Part shown: positions 38,553 through 47,489 of the stretch, piece by piece
Layout: the number at the start of each line of letters is the position of its first letter
Numbering within the stretch: position 1 is the stretch's first letter
Source of the DNA: Neorhizobium tomejilense
GTDB taxonomy: Bacteria > Pseudomonadota > Alphaproteobacteria > Rhizobiales > Rhizobiaceae
DNA length: 64,000 nt
Direction of reading: 5' to 3'
Assembly (NCBI GenBank): GCA_002968845.1
Contig: PVBG01000010.1
Span: 62,001-126,000 of the forward strand
Made by a program: the position numbers and the translations under genes
The notes under the pieces: generated by a model
Database searches by the model: none
Seen by the model: the letters and a program-made list of their open reading frames with translations, nothing else
Told to the model about the DNA's origin: nothing

Positions 38553-39221
38553 ATGACGACCAAAAGACCTTTCGGCCTTCCGTCCGCCAGATTGATCGTG
38601 ATTGCCGCCGTTGCGGGAATACTTGCCGGTGCCGTGGCGGTATACGTGAGTAGTATGGGGTCTGGCAATGGCGAGAGCGGGCTTCTCGCCCAATCCTCCG
38701 GCGCCTGCGAAGGTGCCGTCGAGACGGTGAAGTCGGTCTCGCAATTCTCCAAGGGCCAGGTCGCCGCCATGGTTGCCGCGCAGCCACCGAGGCCGCTCGA
38801 TCTGGCCTTCAAGGGACCGGACGGGAAGGACCTCAAGACCGCCGATTTTGCCGGCAAGACGGTGCTCCTCAATCTCTGGGCCACATGGTGCGGCCCGTGC
38901 CGGGAAGAGATGCCGGCGTTGAACGCGCTGCAGAAGGGCATGGGCGGACCGGATTTCGAGGTTGTTGCGGTGAATATCGATACCGGCAGCGACGAGAAGC
39001 CCAAGGCCTTTCTCGCCGAATACGGCATCGATGCGCTCGGTTATTACCGCGACAGCTCGATGGGCGTCTTCAATTCGCTGAAGAAGGAAGGCCTCGCCTT
39101 CGGCCTGCCGGTGACCTTGATCATGGATAAGAAGGGCTGCCTGATTTCGGCAATGAATGGCCCGGCAGCCTGGGACAGCCCGGATGCGAAGGCGCTGATC
39201 ACGGCGGCGAAGGGGCCTTAG
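38553..39221 (+). CDS. tlpA: TlpA-family membrane-anchored thiol:disulfide reductase
   Basis: A 222-residue protein with an N-terminal membrane anchor ([19 protein letters not shown]) and a thioredoxin domain whose active site is [14 protein letters not shown]. TlpA proteins reduce periplasmic cysteines, notably during cytochrome oxidase copper-site assembly. Separated from divergent argH by 23 bases, a conserved rhizobial pair. Confidence 0.88.
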   Translation: MTTKRPFGLPSARLIVIAAVAGILAGAVAVYVSSMGSGNGESGLLAQSSGACEGAVETVKSVSQFSKGQVAAMVAAQPPRPLDLAFKGPDGKDLKTADFAGKTVLLNLWATWCGPCREEMPALNALQKGMGGPDFEVVAVNIDTGSDEKPKAFLAEYGIDALGYYRDSSMGVFNSLKKEGLAFGLPVTLIMDKKGCLISAMNGPAAWDSPDAKALITAAKGP

Positions 39222-39235
39222 CCCGCAATTTTCAA

Positions 39236-39263
39236 TTGAAGTAATGCACACTGCTACTTTATG
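39236..39263 (+). promoter_or_regulatory. Weak candidate promoter for the orphan leader/sORF unit
   Basis: TTGAAG, 16 bases, then TTTATG in an AT-rich patch just after tlpA. It precedes a structured leader and a small ORF that have no other promoter. The -10 match is poor. Confidence 0.3.
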
Positions 39264-39292
39264 CTGCGTTTGGTTGTGATGGCCAAAGCAGA

Positions 39293-39351
39293 CGCGCCCC
39301 TGTCAGGCGCATCGGAGGAGATGGGCTCCTCCGACCCGGCGAAGGCCTCGC
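39293..39351 (+). ncRNA. Structured leader with three consecutive hairpins
   Basis: GCGCC/GGCGC (39294-39310), then a perfect nine-base-pair stem TCGGAGGAG/CTCCTCCGA (39312-39334), then GGCGA/TCGCC (39337-39351). The middle stem hides a GGAGGAG sequence that would otherwise act as a ribosome site. It matches no riboswitch class I can name. It ends about 20 bases before the small ORF. Confidence 0.45.
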
Positions 39352-39372
39352 CATCCAACTGGAGAGTGAACT

Positions 39373-39462
39373 ATGTGGCTCATGCCATTTAGCATCACGT
39401 TTATCTTACGGAAAACCCGCACGAGCTGGCAGGCAAGCGTGCGGGTCACATTCCAAAAATAA
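39373..39462 (+). CDS. Small ORF, 29 codons, possible leader peptide or small protein
   Basis: ATG preceded at ideal distance by TGGAGAG. The product starts MWLMPFSITFILRKTRTSW and ends VRVTFQK: a short hydrophobic segment followed by a basic tail. The bases AACCCGCACG and CGTGCGGGT inside the ORF also pair into a stem. No homologue is recognised. It sits between a structured leader and a terminator, so it is either a free-standing small gene or part of a structured RNA. Confidence 0.45.
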   Translation: MWLMPFSITFILRKTRTSWQASVRVTFQK

Positions 39463-39466
39463 ACCA

Positions 39467-39492
39467 GAGAGGCGGGCGAAAGCTCGCCTCTC
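39467..39492 (+). terminator. Strong hairpin terminator after the small ORF
   Basis: AGAGGCGGGC-GAAA-GCTCGCCTCT, a ten-base-pair stem with a GNRA loop, a few bases after the small ORF stop. No clear T-run follows until about 20 bases later. It may also serve hbd from the other strand. Confidence 0.6.
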
Positions 39493-39552
39493 ACTCCGTC
39501 AATATAGTTTGAAATGCCTTTTTTGACAAGGCAAGGCCAAAATAGCGTCCGC

Positions 39553-40434
39553 TTACCGCGTCGGCACCGGCACTTCGCCGCGATAGTCATAGAACCCGCG
39601 GCCGGCTTTGCGGCCGAGCCAGCCGGCTTCGACATATTTTACCAGAAGTGGGCAGGGGCGGTATTTGCTGTCCGCCAAGCCGTCGTGCAGGACCTGCATG
39701 ATCGACAGGCAGGTGTCGAGGCCGATGAAATCGGCGAGCTGCAGCGGACCCATCGGATGATTGGCGCCAAGCTTCATGGCGGTGTCGATCGCCTCGACCG
39801 AGCCGACGCCTTCATAAAGCGTGTAGATCGCTTCGTTGATCATCGGCAGCAGGATACGGTTGACGATGAAGGCCGGAAAATCCTCAGCGACGGTCGCTGT
39901 CTTTTCGAGCGCGGTGACATAGTCCTTGGCGGCCCGGAAGGTCGGCTCGTCGGTGGCGATGCCGCGGACCAGTTCGACAAGTTTCATGACCGGAACCGGG
40001 TTCATGAAATGTATACCCATGAAGCGCTCCGGACGGTCGGTGGCCGACGCCAGGCGGGTAATGGAAAGCGAAGAGGTGTTGGTGGCGAGCAGGGCGTCGG
40101 GTTTAAGGACTGGACAGACCTGCGCATAAATCTTGCGCTTGACGCTCTCATCTTCCGTTGCAGCCTCGATCACCAGGTCCATCGGCGCGAGGTCGTTAAG
40201 GTCGGAAGAACCGGCAATTAGCGAAAGAGCTGCCTTGCGCTCGTCGTCGCCGAGCTTGCCGTTGGAGACCTGGCGGGCGAGATTGCCGTTGATGGTGGCG
40301 AGCGCTGCTTCGATCCGGTCCTTGGACACGTCGTACATCTGCACCTTGTAACCGGCGAGAGCCGAAACATGTGCAATGCCGCAGCCCATCTGGCCTGCTC
40401 CGATGACGCCGATGCTTTTTATGACCAAACCCAT
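39553..40434 (-). CDS. 3-hydroxybutyryl-CoA dehydrogenase
   Basis: A 293-residue protein: NAD-binding IGVIGAGQMGCGIAHVSAL, the catalytic region MGIHFMNPVPVMKLVE, and NRILLPMINEAIY and NHPMGPLQLADFIGLD in the C-terminal domain. It oxidises (S)-3-hydroxybutyryl-CoA in short-chain fatty-acid or butanoate/PHB metabolism. It lies downstream of etfB-etfA on the same strand, a standard rhizobial trio, though a hairpin separates it from etfA. Confidence 0.92.
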   Translation of the reverse strand: MGLVIKSIGVIGAGQMGCGIAHVSALAGYKVQMYDVSKDRIEAALATINGNLARQVSNGKLGDDERKAALSLIAGSSDLNDLAPMDLVIEAATEDESVKRKIYAQVCPVLKPDALLATNTSSLSITRLASATDRPERFMGIHFMNPVPVMKLVELVRGIATDEPTFRAAKDYVTALEKTATVAEDFPAFIVNRILLPMINEAIYTLYEGVGSVEAIDTAMKLGANHPMGPLQLADFIGLDTCLSIMQVLHDGLADSKYRPCPLLVKYVEAGWLGRKAGRGFYDYRGEVPVPTR

Positions 40435-40490
40435 GGTTTCGCTCCCTGGGCGTTTACGCTATCTCTAGCGTACGCCGATTTTATGAAAAT

Positions 40491-40516
40491 GCCGGACTGC
40501 ATGTATGCAGCCCGGC
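40491..40516 (-). terminator. Hairpin between etfA and hbd
   Basis: On the minus strand GCCGGGCTGCAT and ATGCAGTCCGGC pair with one central mismatch and are followed by ATTTTC. It lies about 65-90 bases after the etfA stop, so it may end or attenuate the etfBA transcript. Confidence 0.5.
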
Positions 40517-40579
40517 AGATTGTTATTCCGCTACATGTCGTTTTGCCAGCATTTTTCGCGCTTGCGAAATGAACCGGGC

Positions 40580-41509
40580 TCAAAGTGCCTTTTCAAGCTT
40601 CGGCAGGATTTCGAAGAGATCGCCGACGATGCCGTAGTCGGCGACCTGGAAGATCGGGGCTTCCTCATCCTTGTTGATGGCGACGATGACCTTTGAATCT
40701 TTCATGCCAGCGAGATGCTGGATGGCGCCCGAAATGCCGACGGCGATATAGAGCGCCGGAGCGACCACCTTGCCGGTCTGGCCGACCTGCCAGTCGTTCG
40801 GGGCGTAACCGGCGTCGACCGCGGCACGGCTTGCGCCGACGGCAGCGCCGAGCTTGTCGGCCACCGGAAGGATGACTTCCTGGAATTTTTCAGACGAACC
40901 AAGTGCCCGGCCGCCGGAAATGATGATCTTGGCAGAGGTCAGTTCCGGGCGTTCGGACGACGAGAGGGCATCCGAAACGAAGCTCGACAGGCCCGGGTTC
41001 GCCGCAGCCGAGACAGTTTCGACCGAGGCGGAACCGCCTTCGCCAGCCGCCTGGAAGGAGGCGGTGCGCACCGTGATCACCTTTTTGGCGTCGGTCGACT
41101 GGACCGTCTGGATGGCGTTGCCGGCGTAAATCGGACGCTTGAAGGTATCCGCCGAAACCACCTCGATGATTTCCGAGATCTGCATGACGTCGAGCAGCGC
41201 CGCGACGCGGGGCATGACGTTCTTGGCGGATGCCGTCGCAGCCGCGATGATCGTGTCGTAGGAGCCGGCCAGCGAAACGATCAGAGCCGAAAGCGGCTCG
41301 GCCAGGTTGTTGGCGAGACCCGCATCGTCGGCGAGCAGCACCTTCGAGACGCCAGCAAGCTTGGCGGCGTCGTCGGCCGCAGCCTTGGCGCCGGAGCCCG
41401 CGACCAGCACGTGCACGTCGCCGCCTATTTTAGAGGCGGCCGAGAGCGCCTTGGCGGTCTGGTCGTTGAGGCTCGAACCGTCGTGTTCTGCCAGAAGAAG
41501 AATGGCCAT
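40580..41509 (-). CDS. etfA: Electron transfer flavoprotein subunit alpha
   Basis: A 309-residue protein (FixB family). The N-terminal domain contains [20 protein letters not shown], and the C-terminal FAD-binding domain contains [37 protein letters not shown] and [19 protein letters not shown]. With EtfB it passes electrons from acyl-CoA and other dehydrogenases to ETF-ubiquinone oxidoreductase. It follows etfB by 19 bases. Confidence 0.95.
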   Translation of the reverse strand: MAILLLAEHDGSSLNDQTAKALSAASKIGGDVHVLVAGSGAKAAADDAAKLAGVSKVLLADDAGLANNLAEPLSALIVSLAGSYDTIIAAATASAKNVMPRVAALLDVMQISEIIEVVSADTFKRPIYAGNAIQTVQSTDAKKVITVRTASFQAAGEGGSASVETVSAAANPGLSSFVSDALSSSERPELTSAKIIISGGRALGSSEKFQEVILPVADKLGAAVGASRAAVDAGYAPNDWQVGQTGKVVAPALYIAVGISGAIQHLAGMKDSKVIVAINKDEEAPIFQVADYGIVGDLFEILPKLEKAL

Positions 41510-41528
41510 GATGATGTTCTCCCTTTCC

Positions 41529-42275
41529 TTACAGAACGCCGGCGGTCTTCAAGGCGCCAACCAGTTCCTCGACCGTCTTCACCTTGATGCCTGCCTTGCG
41601 GCCGCCCGGCTCCTCGGTCTTCAGGACCTTTAGGCGCGGCGCGGTGTCGACGCCGAAATCTGACGGAGCCTTCTTGTCGAGCGGCTTCTTTTTCGCCTTC
41701 ATGATGTTCGGCAGCGAGGCGTAACGCGGCTCGTTCAGGCGAAGGTCGGTGGTGACGACGGCCGGAAGCTTGATTTCGATCGTCTGCAGGCCGCCGTCGA
41801 CTTCGCGGGTCACTTTTGCGGAACCGTCCGCGAGCTCGATCTTCGAGGCAAAGGTCGCCTGGGCGGAGCCGAGCAGAGCTGCCAGCATCTGGCCGGTCTG
41901 ATTCGAATCGTCATCGATCGCCTGCTTGCCGACGATGATCAGTCCCGGCTGTTCGGCATCGACGATACCCTTCAGGATCTTGGCCACGGCAAGCGGCTCG
42001 ACCACGTCGTCGGTCTCGACCAGGATCGCCCGGTCGGCGCCCATGGCGAGCGCGGTGCGCAGTGTTTCTTCGGCCTTGGCCGGGCCGATCGACACGACCA
42101 CCACTTCTTCCGCCTTGCCGGCTTCCTTCAGCCGCAAAGCCTCCTCGACGGAGATTTCGTCGAAGGGGTTCATCGACATCTTCACATTCGCAAGCTCGAC
42201 ACCCGTGCCGTCCGGCTTCACCCGGATCTTCACGTTGTAATCGACCACTCGCTTGACTGGCACCAGGATCTTCAT
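41529..42275 (-). CDS. etfB: Electron transfer flavoprotein subunit beta
   Basis: A 248-residue protein starting [19 protein letters not shown], with [46 protein letters not shown] and the signature [20 protein letters not shown] near the C-terminus. It binds AMP and pairs with EtfA. Confidence 0.95.
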   Translation of the reverse strand: MKILVPVKRVVDYNVKIRVKPDGTGVELANVKMSMNPFDEISVEEALRLKEAGKAEEVVVVSIGPAKAEETLRTALAMGADRAILVETDDVVEPLAVAKILKGIVDAEQPGLIIVGKQAIDDDSNQTGQMLAALLGSAQATFASKIELADGSAKVTREVDGGLQTIEIKLPAVVTTDLRLNEPRYASLPNIMKAKKKPLDKKAPSDFGVDTAPRLKVLKTEEPGGRKAGIKVKTVEELVGALKTAGVL

Positions 42276-42414
42276 GGGGTCCTTCCTTGACTATCTCCAG
42301 CCGCAAATTGCGACATTTGCTGCTTCCTCATTTGTCAGTTGGCGACATGGATACGCATTTTTCGCGCGATTACAACGCGGATTTGCCGCCGGGCATTGCC
42401 GTTTTCTCATAGTT

Positions 42415-43161
42415 CTATTCGGTTGCCGCGGCGATCCGTGGAACGTCCGGCTTAAGCTCGACTGCCTTCGGGGTCACGATGTTGCGGTCGAACAGCGGCA
42501 CGCCCTTGCGGCGCATGAACAGCACGAGGATGGCGCCCGCGATGATGCCGCCCACATGTGCGCCCCAGGAGACCATGCCGTCGAGATCGAGCGCCAGCAT
42601 CGCAAACTGCTGGACGATCCAGAGCGCCAGCGGAATGAAGGCAGGCAGTGGCAGCGGAATTCGGAAGAGCACCAGCACCCAGACCCGCACGCGAGGATGC
42701 AGCAGGAAATAGGCCGCAACCACGCCGGAGATCGCCCCGGATGCACCGATCAGCGGGCCTTCCGAGCTTGACGCCACGAAACCATGGAGAGCGGCGCCCG
42801 CCGCTGCGCAGATGAGATAGAAGGCGAGGAACTTCACATGCCCCAGCGCGTCCTCGACATTGTCGCCGAACACCCAGAGGAACAGCATGTTCGAGGCGAG
42901 ATGCCAGAAGTCGATATGCAGGAAGGCATAGGTGACGAAGGTCAGGTCGTCGGGCACGATCACCAGCGACGGATCGAGCGTCGCGTAGTTGAAGATTACC
43001 GCCGGAATGAAGCCGAGCCCGAGCGAGGCGTGTTCGGCCACTTCAGGCGCGGAAAAATTGGTGAACAGCCATATCAGCACGTTGATGGCGATCATGCTGA
43101 TCGTGACATATTGCACGCGGATGTATTTGAGTTCGACGGCGTCGTGCAGCGGGATGAACAT
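42415..43161 (-). CDS. Rhomboid-family intramembrane serine protease
   Basis: A 248-residue polytopic membrane protein. The catalytic Ser lies in IGASGAISGVVAAYF and the His in WGAHVGGIIAGA. The WHLASNMLFLWVFGDNVED segment holds the conserved Asn-rich loop of rhomboids. It cleaves membrane-spanning substrates; targets are unknown. It lies just downstream of the adenosyltransferase gene on the same strand. Confidence 0.9.
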   Translation of the reverse strand: MFIPLHDAVELKYIRVQYVTISMIAINVLIWLFTNFSAPEVAEHASLGLGFIPAVIFNYATLDPSLVIVPDDLTFVTYAFLHIDFWHLASNMLFLWVFGDNVEDALGHVKFLAFYLICAAAGAALHGFVASSSEGPLIGASGAISGVVAAYFLLHPRVRVWVLVLFRIPLPLPAFIPLALWIVQQFAMLALDLDGMVSWGAHVGGIIAGAILVLFMRRKGVPLFDRNIVTPKAVELKPDVPRIAAATE

Positions 43162-43185
43162 GCTGTGGCTCCTCCGCCGTTGCGG

Positions 43186-43758
43186 TTATCGGTTCTTGCC
43201 CGGGATCCAGAGTATATCGGCTTTGCCGCCGTCATTGGCAAAACGCGCCGCCACGAACAGAAAGTCGGAAAGCCGGTTGATATATTTCAGCGCCGGGGCG
43301 CCGACGGTCTCGCTTCGGGAAAGCTCAACCATCAGCCGCTCGGCGCGGCGCGACACGGTGCGGGCAAGATGAAGATGAGCGGCGGCGGCAGAGCCGCCCG
43401 GCAGCACGAAGGAGGTCAGCGGATCGAGATGGGCGTTCAGCGCGTCGATCTCCGCTTCCAGCCGCGTCGCCTGGGCTTCGACGATGCGGAGCGGCTCGTA
43501 GTCGAGCTTCTCGCCGGTATCCGGCGCGGCAAGATCGGCACCGAGATCGAAGAGGTCGTTCTGGATGCGGAAGAGCATGGCATCGAGCTCGGCCATGCCG
43601 GACATGTGCAGGCGCGCCAGTCCGATCGTCGAATTGGTCTCGTCGACCGTGCCATAGGCTTCGACGCGTAGGTCGTGCTTGTCGCGGCGCGGACCGAAAA
43701 CCAGCGCCGTGGTGCCGTTATCGCCGGTGCGCGTGTAGATCTTGTTGAGCTTTACCAT
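43186..43758 (-). CDS. Cob(I)alamin adenosyltransferase (PduO type)
   Basis: A 190-residue protein beginning with the ATP-binding IYTRTGDNGTTALVFG. DLRVEAYGTVDETNSTIGLAR follows, and then FVLPGGSAAAAHLHLARTVSRRAER, both typical of PduO-type ATP:cob(I)alamin adenosyltransferases. It makes adenosylcobalamin, consistent with the cobS-cobT genes elsewhere in the window. Confidence 0.93.
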   Translation of the reverse strand: MVKLNKIYTRTGDNGTTALVFGPRRDKHDLRVEAYGTVDETNSTIGLARLHMSGMAELDAMLFRIQNDLFDLGADLAAPDTGEKLDYEPLRIVEAQATRLEAEIDALNAHLDPLTSFVLPGGSAAAAHLHLARTVSRRAERLMVELSRSETVGAPALKYINRLSDFLFVAARFANDGGKADILWIPGKNR

Positions 43759-43773
43759 CCGCCGTCATCAGAA

Positions 43774-43977
43774 TCAGGTCGGGCGACCGCCGCCCGTAAT
43801 CCAGAGAGTGAGCATGATGAGGACGATTGCAACCGCCTGCAAGAGAATACGCAATTGCATCAGCTTATTGGATTTGTTGGCGTCGGTGCCCTTCAGCATG
43901 TTGAACAGCCCGCGGATCAGGACGAGCGCGACGAGGCCCATGACGATCAGGGCAAGCACGGTTGTGAAAGTAGACAT
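43774..43977 (-). CDS. Twin-transmembrane-helix small protein (HIG1-like)
   Basis: A 67-residue protein with two membrane helices (VLALIVMGLVALVLIRGLF and LLQAVAIVLIMLTLWI) separated by a polar linker containing KGTDANKSNKLMQLR. This is the bacterial HIG1-domain pattern, seen in small cytochrome-oxidase-associated proteins. It lies 15 bases before the adenosyltransferase and is probably co-transcribed with it. Confidence 0.85.
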   Translation of the reverse strand: MSTFTTVLALIVMGLVALVLIRGLFNMLKGTDANKSNKLMQLRILLQAVAIVLIMLTLWITGGGRPT

Positions 43978-43994
43978 TGTCGGATTGCTGCCTT

Positions 43995-44828
43995 TCAATC
44001 CAGCCGGCGCATCAGGTTATAAAAGAGCGCGGCCGGGAGTATTCTTTTCAGGAAAGCGCCCTGCTTGGCGGGCTTCGTTACCAGATAATGTGGCTTCGGA
44101 CGAGGTGCGGTCAAGGCATGCGTCAAGACGTCATAGACCGCCTCAGGCCCCAGTTTATGGCGGCTGGCCTGACCCCCTCCCTCGAGGCGCCTCAGCTGCC
44201 GCCGATACTGCTCCGCATGGACCGAACCTTCGAGGTCGACATGCTCGCGGATCTTGGCAAGAGCATTGGCCGTGAAGCGCGAGGTGATCGGGCCGGGTTC
44301 GATGAGGCTCACCCCGATGCCGCTGCCTTCGAGTTCCATGCGCATGGTGATCGTCAGCCCTTCAAGTGCGTATTTCGAGGCCGTGTAGGCGCCGCGGTAA
44401 CGATAGGGCAATAGCCCCAATATCGACGAGCAGTTGACGATGCGGCCCTGGCCCCTTGCGCGCATGACCGGGATCACCCGCCGCGTCAGCTCATGCCAAC
44501 CGAAGAAATTCGTCTCGAACTGCTCGCGCAGCACGTCGGTCCCCAGGTCCTCCACTGCACCCGCCTGGCCGTAGGCGCCGTTGTTGAACAGTGCATCGAG
44601 CCGTCCGCCGGTGCGATCCAGCACGGTTTCCACCAAGGCTGCGATCGTATCGGGCCTAGTATAATCCATCAGCAGGGTTTCGATGCCGTCTGCTTCGAGC
44701 GGGGTAAGATCTGCCTGCCTGCGCACCGTCGCGAACACCCGCCAGCCGTCCGCCTTCAGAGCCCGGGCGCAATGGGCGCCGATGCCGGAGGAACAGCCGG
44801 TAACGATGATCGTTCTATTTTCGGCCAT
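43995..44828 (-). CDS. Short-chain dehydrogenase/reductase
   Basis: A 277-residue SDR. Cofactor motif VTGCSSGIGAHCAR, NNGAYGQAG in place of the usual NNAG, catalytic Ser in NCSSILGLLPY, and YTASKYALEG with Tyr and Lys. SDRs oxidise or reduce hydroxyl/keto groups with NAD(P)H. The substrate is unknown. It lies upstream of the HIG1-like and adenosyltransferase genes on the same strand. Confidence 0.9.
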   Translation of the reverse strand: MAENRTIIVTGCSSGIGAHCARALKADGWRVFATVRRQADLTPLEADGIETLLMDYTRPDTIAALVETVLDRTGGRLDALFNNGAYGQAGAVEDLGTDVLREQFETNFFGWHELTRRVIPVMRARGQGRIVNCSSILGLLPYRYRGAYTASKYALEGLTITMRMELEGSGIGVSLIEPGPITSRFTANALAKIREHVDLEGSVHAEQYRRQLRRLEGGGQASRHKLGPEAVYDVLTHALTAPRPKPHYLVTKPAKQGAFLKRILPAALFYNLMRRLD

Positions 44829-44898
44829 TCAGTAAGGCTCCCTGTACAATCGAAAGAGTTCCTCCCATATTTCCCGCCACGTCACAACGGAGTTGCCC

Positions 44899-45873
44899 TT
44901 GCCCGAAGAAAACCGCCCCGTCCGGTGGTATCGCCTCGCCTTCAAGGTTCTTTGGGACGCCTACTGGCACTTCTCGGACGACGATGGCTGGGCGATGGCG
45001 AGCCATGTCGCGCTTTCGGGCCTGCTGGCGCTGTTTCCGTTCCTGATCTTCGGCACGGCGCTCGCCGGTTTCCTGGGAGCCGGCGGTTTTTCGGAAACCG
45101 CGGTGCATCTCCTCTTCGACACCTGGCCGGCGAATATCGCTGCACCGATCGCTTCGGAGATCCGCCAGGTGCTGGAAATCCCGCGCGGCGGGCTGCTGAC
45201 GATCTCGGTCCTGGCGGCTGCGTATTTCGCCTCCAACGGGGTCGAGGCGCTCAGGATTTCCCTCAACCGCGCCTACCGCGTGACGGAAACCCGGCCCTGG
45301 TACGTGACCCGGCTCGCCAGCCTCGGTTACGTGATCGTCGCGGTCGTCATCTTCGCGGTGATCAGCATCCTGCTCGTCGCGGTGCCGGTCGCGCTCCGTT
45401 TTGCCGAAACCCGCTTTCCCTGGCTGATCGGCGACCTGACGCGGGCCGCGAACTGGGGCCTTTATGGCACAGCCCTCTTGCTGATGATCGGCCTGCTGCT
45501 TTCGCACAAATGGCTGCCGGCCGGGCGGAGGCGGATCATCGACGTGCTGCCGGGCGTGACGCTGACGATCGTCATCTGGACCGCGTTCGGTCTCGGTTTC
45601 GCCTCCTACCTCTCGACTTTCGCCAACTATGCGGCGACCTATGCGGGGCTGGCGTCGATCATGATCGTGCTGGTCTTTCTCTACATGATCAGCGTGATCT
45701 TCATTCTCGGTGCCGAGTTCAACGCTGCCCTGATGAAATACCGGATCTATTCGGTCTTCTCCCGGTTCCGGCGGGAGCGCCGCAAGCGCGGCGAAGCGCT
45801 ATCAAAAGCCAACCAGGCGACGGATGTCGGCAACGGAGAAACCCTGGCCGCGAAGCGCCGCGAGCCCGGTTGA
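44899..45873 (+). CDS. YihY/BrkB family inner-membrane protein
   Basis: About 324 residues with six membrane helices. Family markers are DDDGWAMASHVALSGLLALFP, the RISLNRAYRVTETRPW loop and LPAGRRRIIDVLPGVTLT, and the Ser/Tyr-rich FASYLSTFANYAATYAGLAS. Function unknown, perhaps small-molecule export. The TTG at 44899 is chosen since GGAG ends six to seven bases before it. The earlier TTG at 44893 is too close to that site. Its last 72 bases overlap the end of gluQRS on the other strand. Confidence 0.85.
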   Translation: MPEENRPVRWYRLAFKVLWDAYWHFSDDDGWAMASHVALSGLLALFPFLIFGTALAGFLGAGGFSETAVHLLFDTWPANIAAPIASEIRQVLEIPRGGLLTISVLAAAYFASNGVEALRISLNRAYRVTETRPWYVTRLASLGYVIVAVVIFAVISILLVAVPVALRFAETRFPWLIGDLTRAANWGLYGTALLLMIGLLLSHKWLPAGRRRIIDVLPGVTLTIVIWTAFGLGFASYLSTFANYAATYAGLASIMIVLVFLYMISVIFILGAEFNAALMKYRIYSVFSRFRRERRKRGEALSKANQATDVGNGETLAAKRREPG

Positions 45874-46683
45874 GCCCTCGCTTTTCGAGAGCTTCCGACC
45901 ATCCGCTCCCATGATCAGCCGGTGGTGGTGGTAGACCGGCTGGGGAAGGCCGAGCAGTTCCTGCAACAGCCTATGCACCGCCGTCGCTTCGAAAAGGTCG
46001 AGCCCGCGCACCACATGGCTGATCCCTTGCGCGGCATCATCCACCGTCACCGACAGATGGTAGCTTGACGGTGCATCCGAGCGGGAGAGGATCACGTCGC
46101 CCCAGGCCGACGGATCGGCGATGATCTCGCCGCGTTCTCCGTCGCCGGTCTCGATCCAGCTCAGCGGTGCCTCGATCAGGCCAAGTGCCTTTCCCATGTC
46201 GAGACGAAAGGCGTGCCGGACACCATCGGCGATCAGTCTCCGCCGCTCCGTCTGACTGCGACTGCGGTCATCGTCGGGATAGAGCGGCGAACCGTCCGGA
46301 TCGCACGGCCAGCTCTTCCCATCCGCCTCGCAGGCCGCGACCCTGGCTTTCACCTCGCCGCGGGTCAGGAAGGCCGGATAGACGAGATCCATCTCGGTCA
46401 ACCGATCAAGTGCCGCGTGGTAGGCGTCGAAATGTTCGGATTGCCGCCGCACCGGCTCTTCCCATCCAAGCCCCAGCCAGCCGAGATCGCGATAGATCGC
46501 CTGCTCGAACTCCGGCGTGCAGCGCGCAAGGTCGATATCCTCGATGCGCAGCAGGAAACGGCCGCCATTCGCGCTCGCCATGTCGTGGTTGAGGAATGCC
46601 GACAGGGCGTGGCCGAGATGCAGAAACCCGTTCGGGCTTGGCGCGAAACGATAGACCGGTTTATCAGAAGGCGGAGCGGGCAT
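45802..46683 (-). CDS. gluQRS: Glutamyl-Q tRNA(Asp) synthetase
   Basis: A 293-residue truncated glutamyl-tRNA-synthetase paralogue: YRFAPSPNGFLHLGHALSAFL (HIGH motif), LRIEDIDLARC, and MGADGRKLSKSEGSTG (KMSKS motif), with no anticodon-binding domain. It attaches glutamate to the queuosine at position 34 of tRNA(Asp). The product needs queuosine, linking it to the transporter at 17,755-18,393. An upstream ATG at 46698 would add five residues. It is divergent from an AlkA-type gene with under 50 bases between. Confidence 0.93.
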   Translation of the reverse strand: MPAPPSDKPVYRFAPSPNGFLHLGHALSAFLNHDMASANGGRFLLRIEDIDLARCTPEFEQAIYRDLGWLGLGWEEPVRRQSEHFDAYHAALDRLTEMDLVYPAFLTRGEVKARVAACEADGKSWPCDPDGSPLYPDDDRSRSQTERRRLIADGVRHAFRLDMGKALGLIEAPLSWIETGDGERGEIIADPSAWGDVILSRSDAPSSYHLSVTVDDAAQGISHVVRGLDLFEATAVHRLLQELLGLPQPVYHHHRLIMGADGRKLSKSEGSTGLAALRGQGFSVADIRRLVGF

Positions 46684-46731
46684 GATTTCTTCTGCCATGC
46701 TTTTTGAAAAACGGCCATGGGGAGGCAACCG

Positions 46732-47388
46732 GTGGGGAGACAGGCGGTGGCGATCATCCGCGATCATTCCGACATCCAGGCAGGGCTCGAGGCGCTGGTG
46801 GCGCTCGATCCGCGGCTTGCCGATGTCGTCGAGGCTTCCGGCCCGGTGCCGCTCAGGCTGAACGAGCCTGGCTTTTCCGGCCTTGCGTCGATCGTCGTCT
46901 CGCAGATGGTGTCGAGGGCGAGCGCCGAAGCGATCTGGCGGAGGATAACGGTCGCCGGCCCGGTGACCGCCGAAGGATATCGGGCGCTCGACCCCGCCGT
47001 TATCGCCACGTTCGGCCTTTCGCGTGCAAAGGCGGCAACGCTTCTTCATTTGTCCACAGCAATTTCGGAAGGGCATTTCGATCTCGCATCCGTCTGCGCG
47101 CTCGAAACGGGTGAAGCGATCCGCAAGATGACGGCGCTTCCCGGCATCGGTCCATGGACCGCGGAAGTCTACCTGATGTTCTGCGGCGGACATGCCGATA
47201 TTTTTCCGACGGGCGACGTGGCGCTGCAGGCCGCAGTCGGCCATGCGCTTAGCCTCGAAACACGGCCGTCGGCTAAAAATCTGGGAGTGATGGCTGAAAT
47301 CTGGGCGCCGTGGCGATCCGTCGCGGCCCGGCTTTTCTGGGCTTATTATGCGGCGAAAATGCGCCGCGACGTCACACCTCTCGGCTGA
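46732..47388 (+). CDS. DNA-3-methyladenine glycosylase II family (AlkA-like)
   Basis: About 218 residues of the HhH-GPD superfamily: IVVSQMVSRASAEAIWRRI, then the helix-hairpin-helix ALPGIGPWTAEVYLMF and the catalytic Asp in FPTGDVALQ. It removes alkylated bases in base-excision repair. GTG at 46732 has GGGGAGG six bases upstream; ATG 46717 and GTG 46747 are alternatives. A C-terminal WRSVAARLFWAYY matches the family. Confidence 0.88.
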   Translation: MGRQAVAIIRDHSDIQAGLEALVALDPRLADVVEASGPVPLRLNEPGFSGLASIVVSQMVSRASAEAIWRRITVAGPVTAEGYRALDPAVIATFGLSRAKAATLLHLSTAISEGHFDLASVCALETGEAIRKMTALPGIGPWTAEVYLMFCGGHADIFPTGDVALQAAVGHALSLETRPSAKNLGVMAEIWAPWRSVAARLFWAYYAAKMRRDVTPLG

Positions 47389-47489
47389 AGCCGGGAACAA
47401 GTATCCCACTGCATTTATTGGGCTTCACATTCCTGTAACAACGGACCTAATATAGAAAGTACGGATGCCGAATCGGGTAGGAGCGTCAT

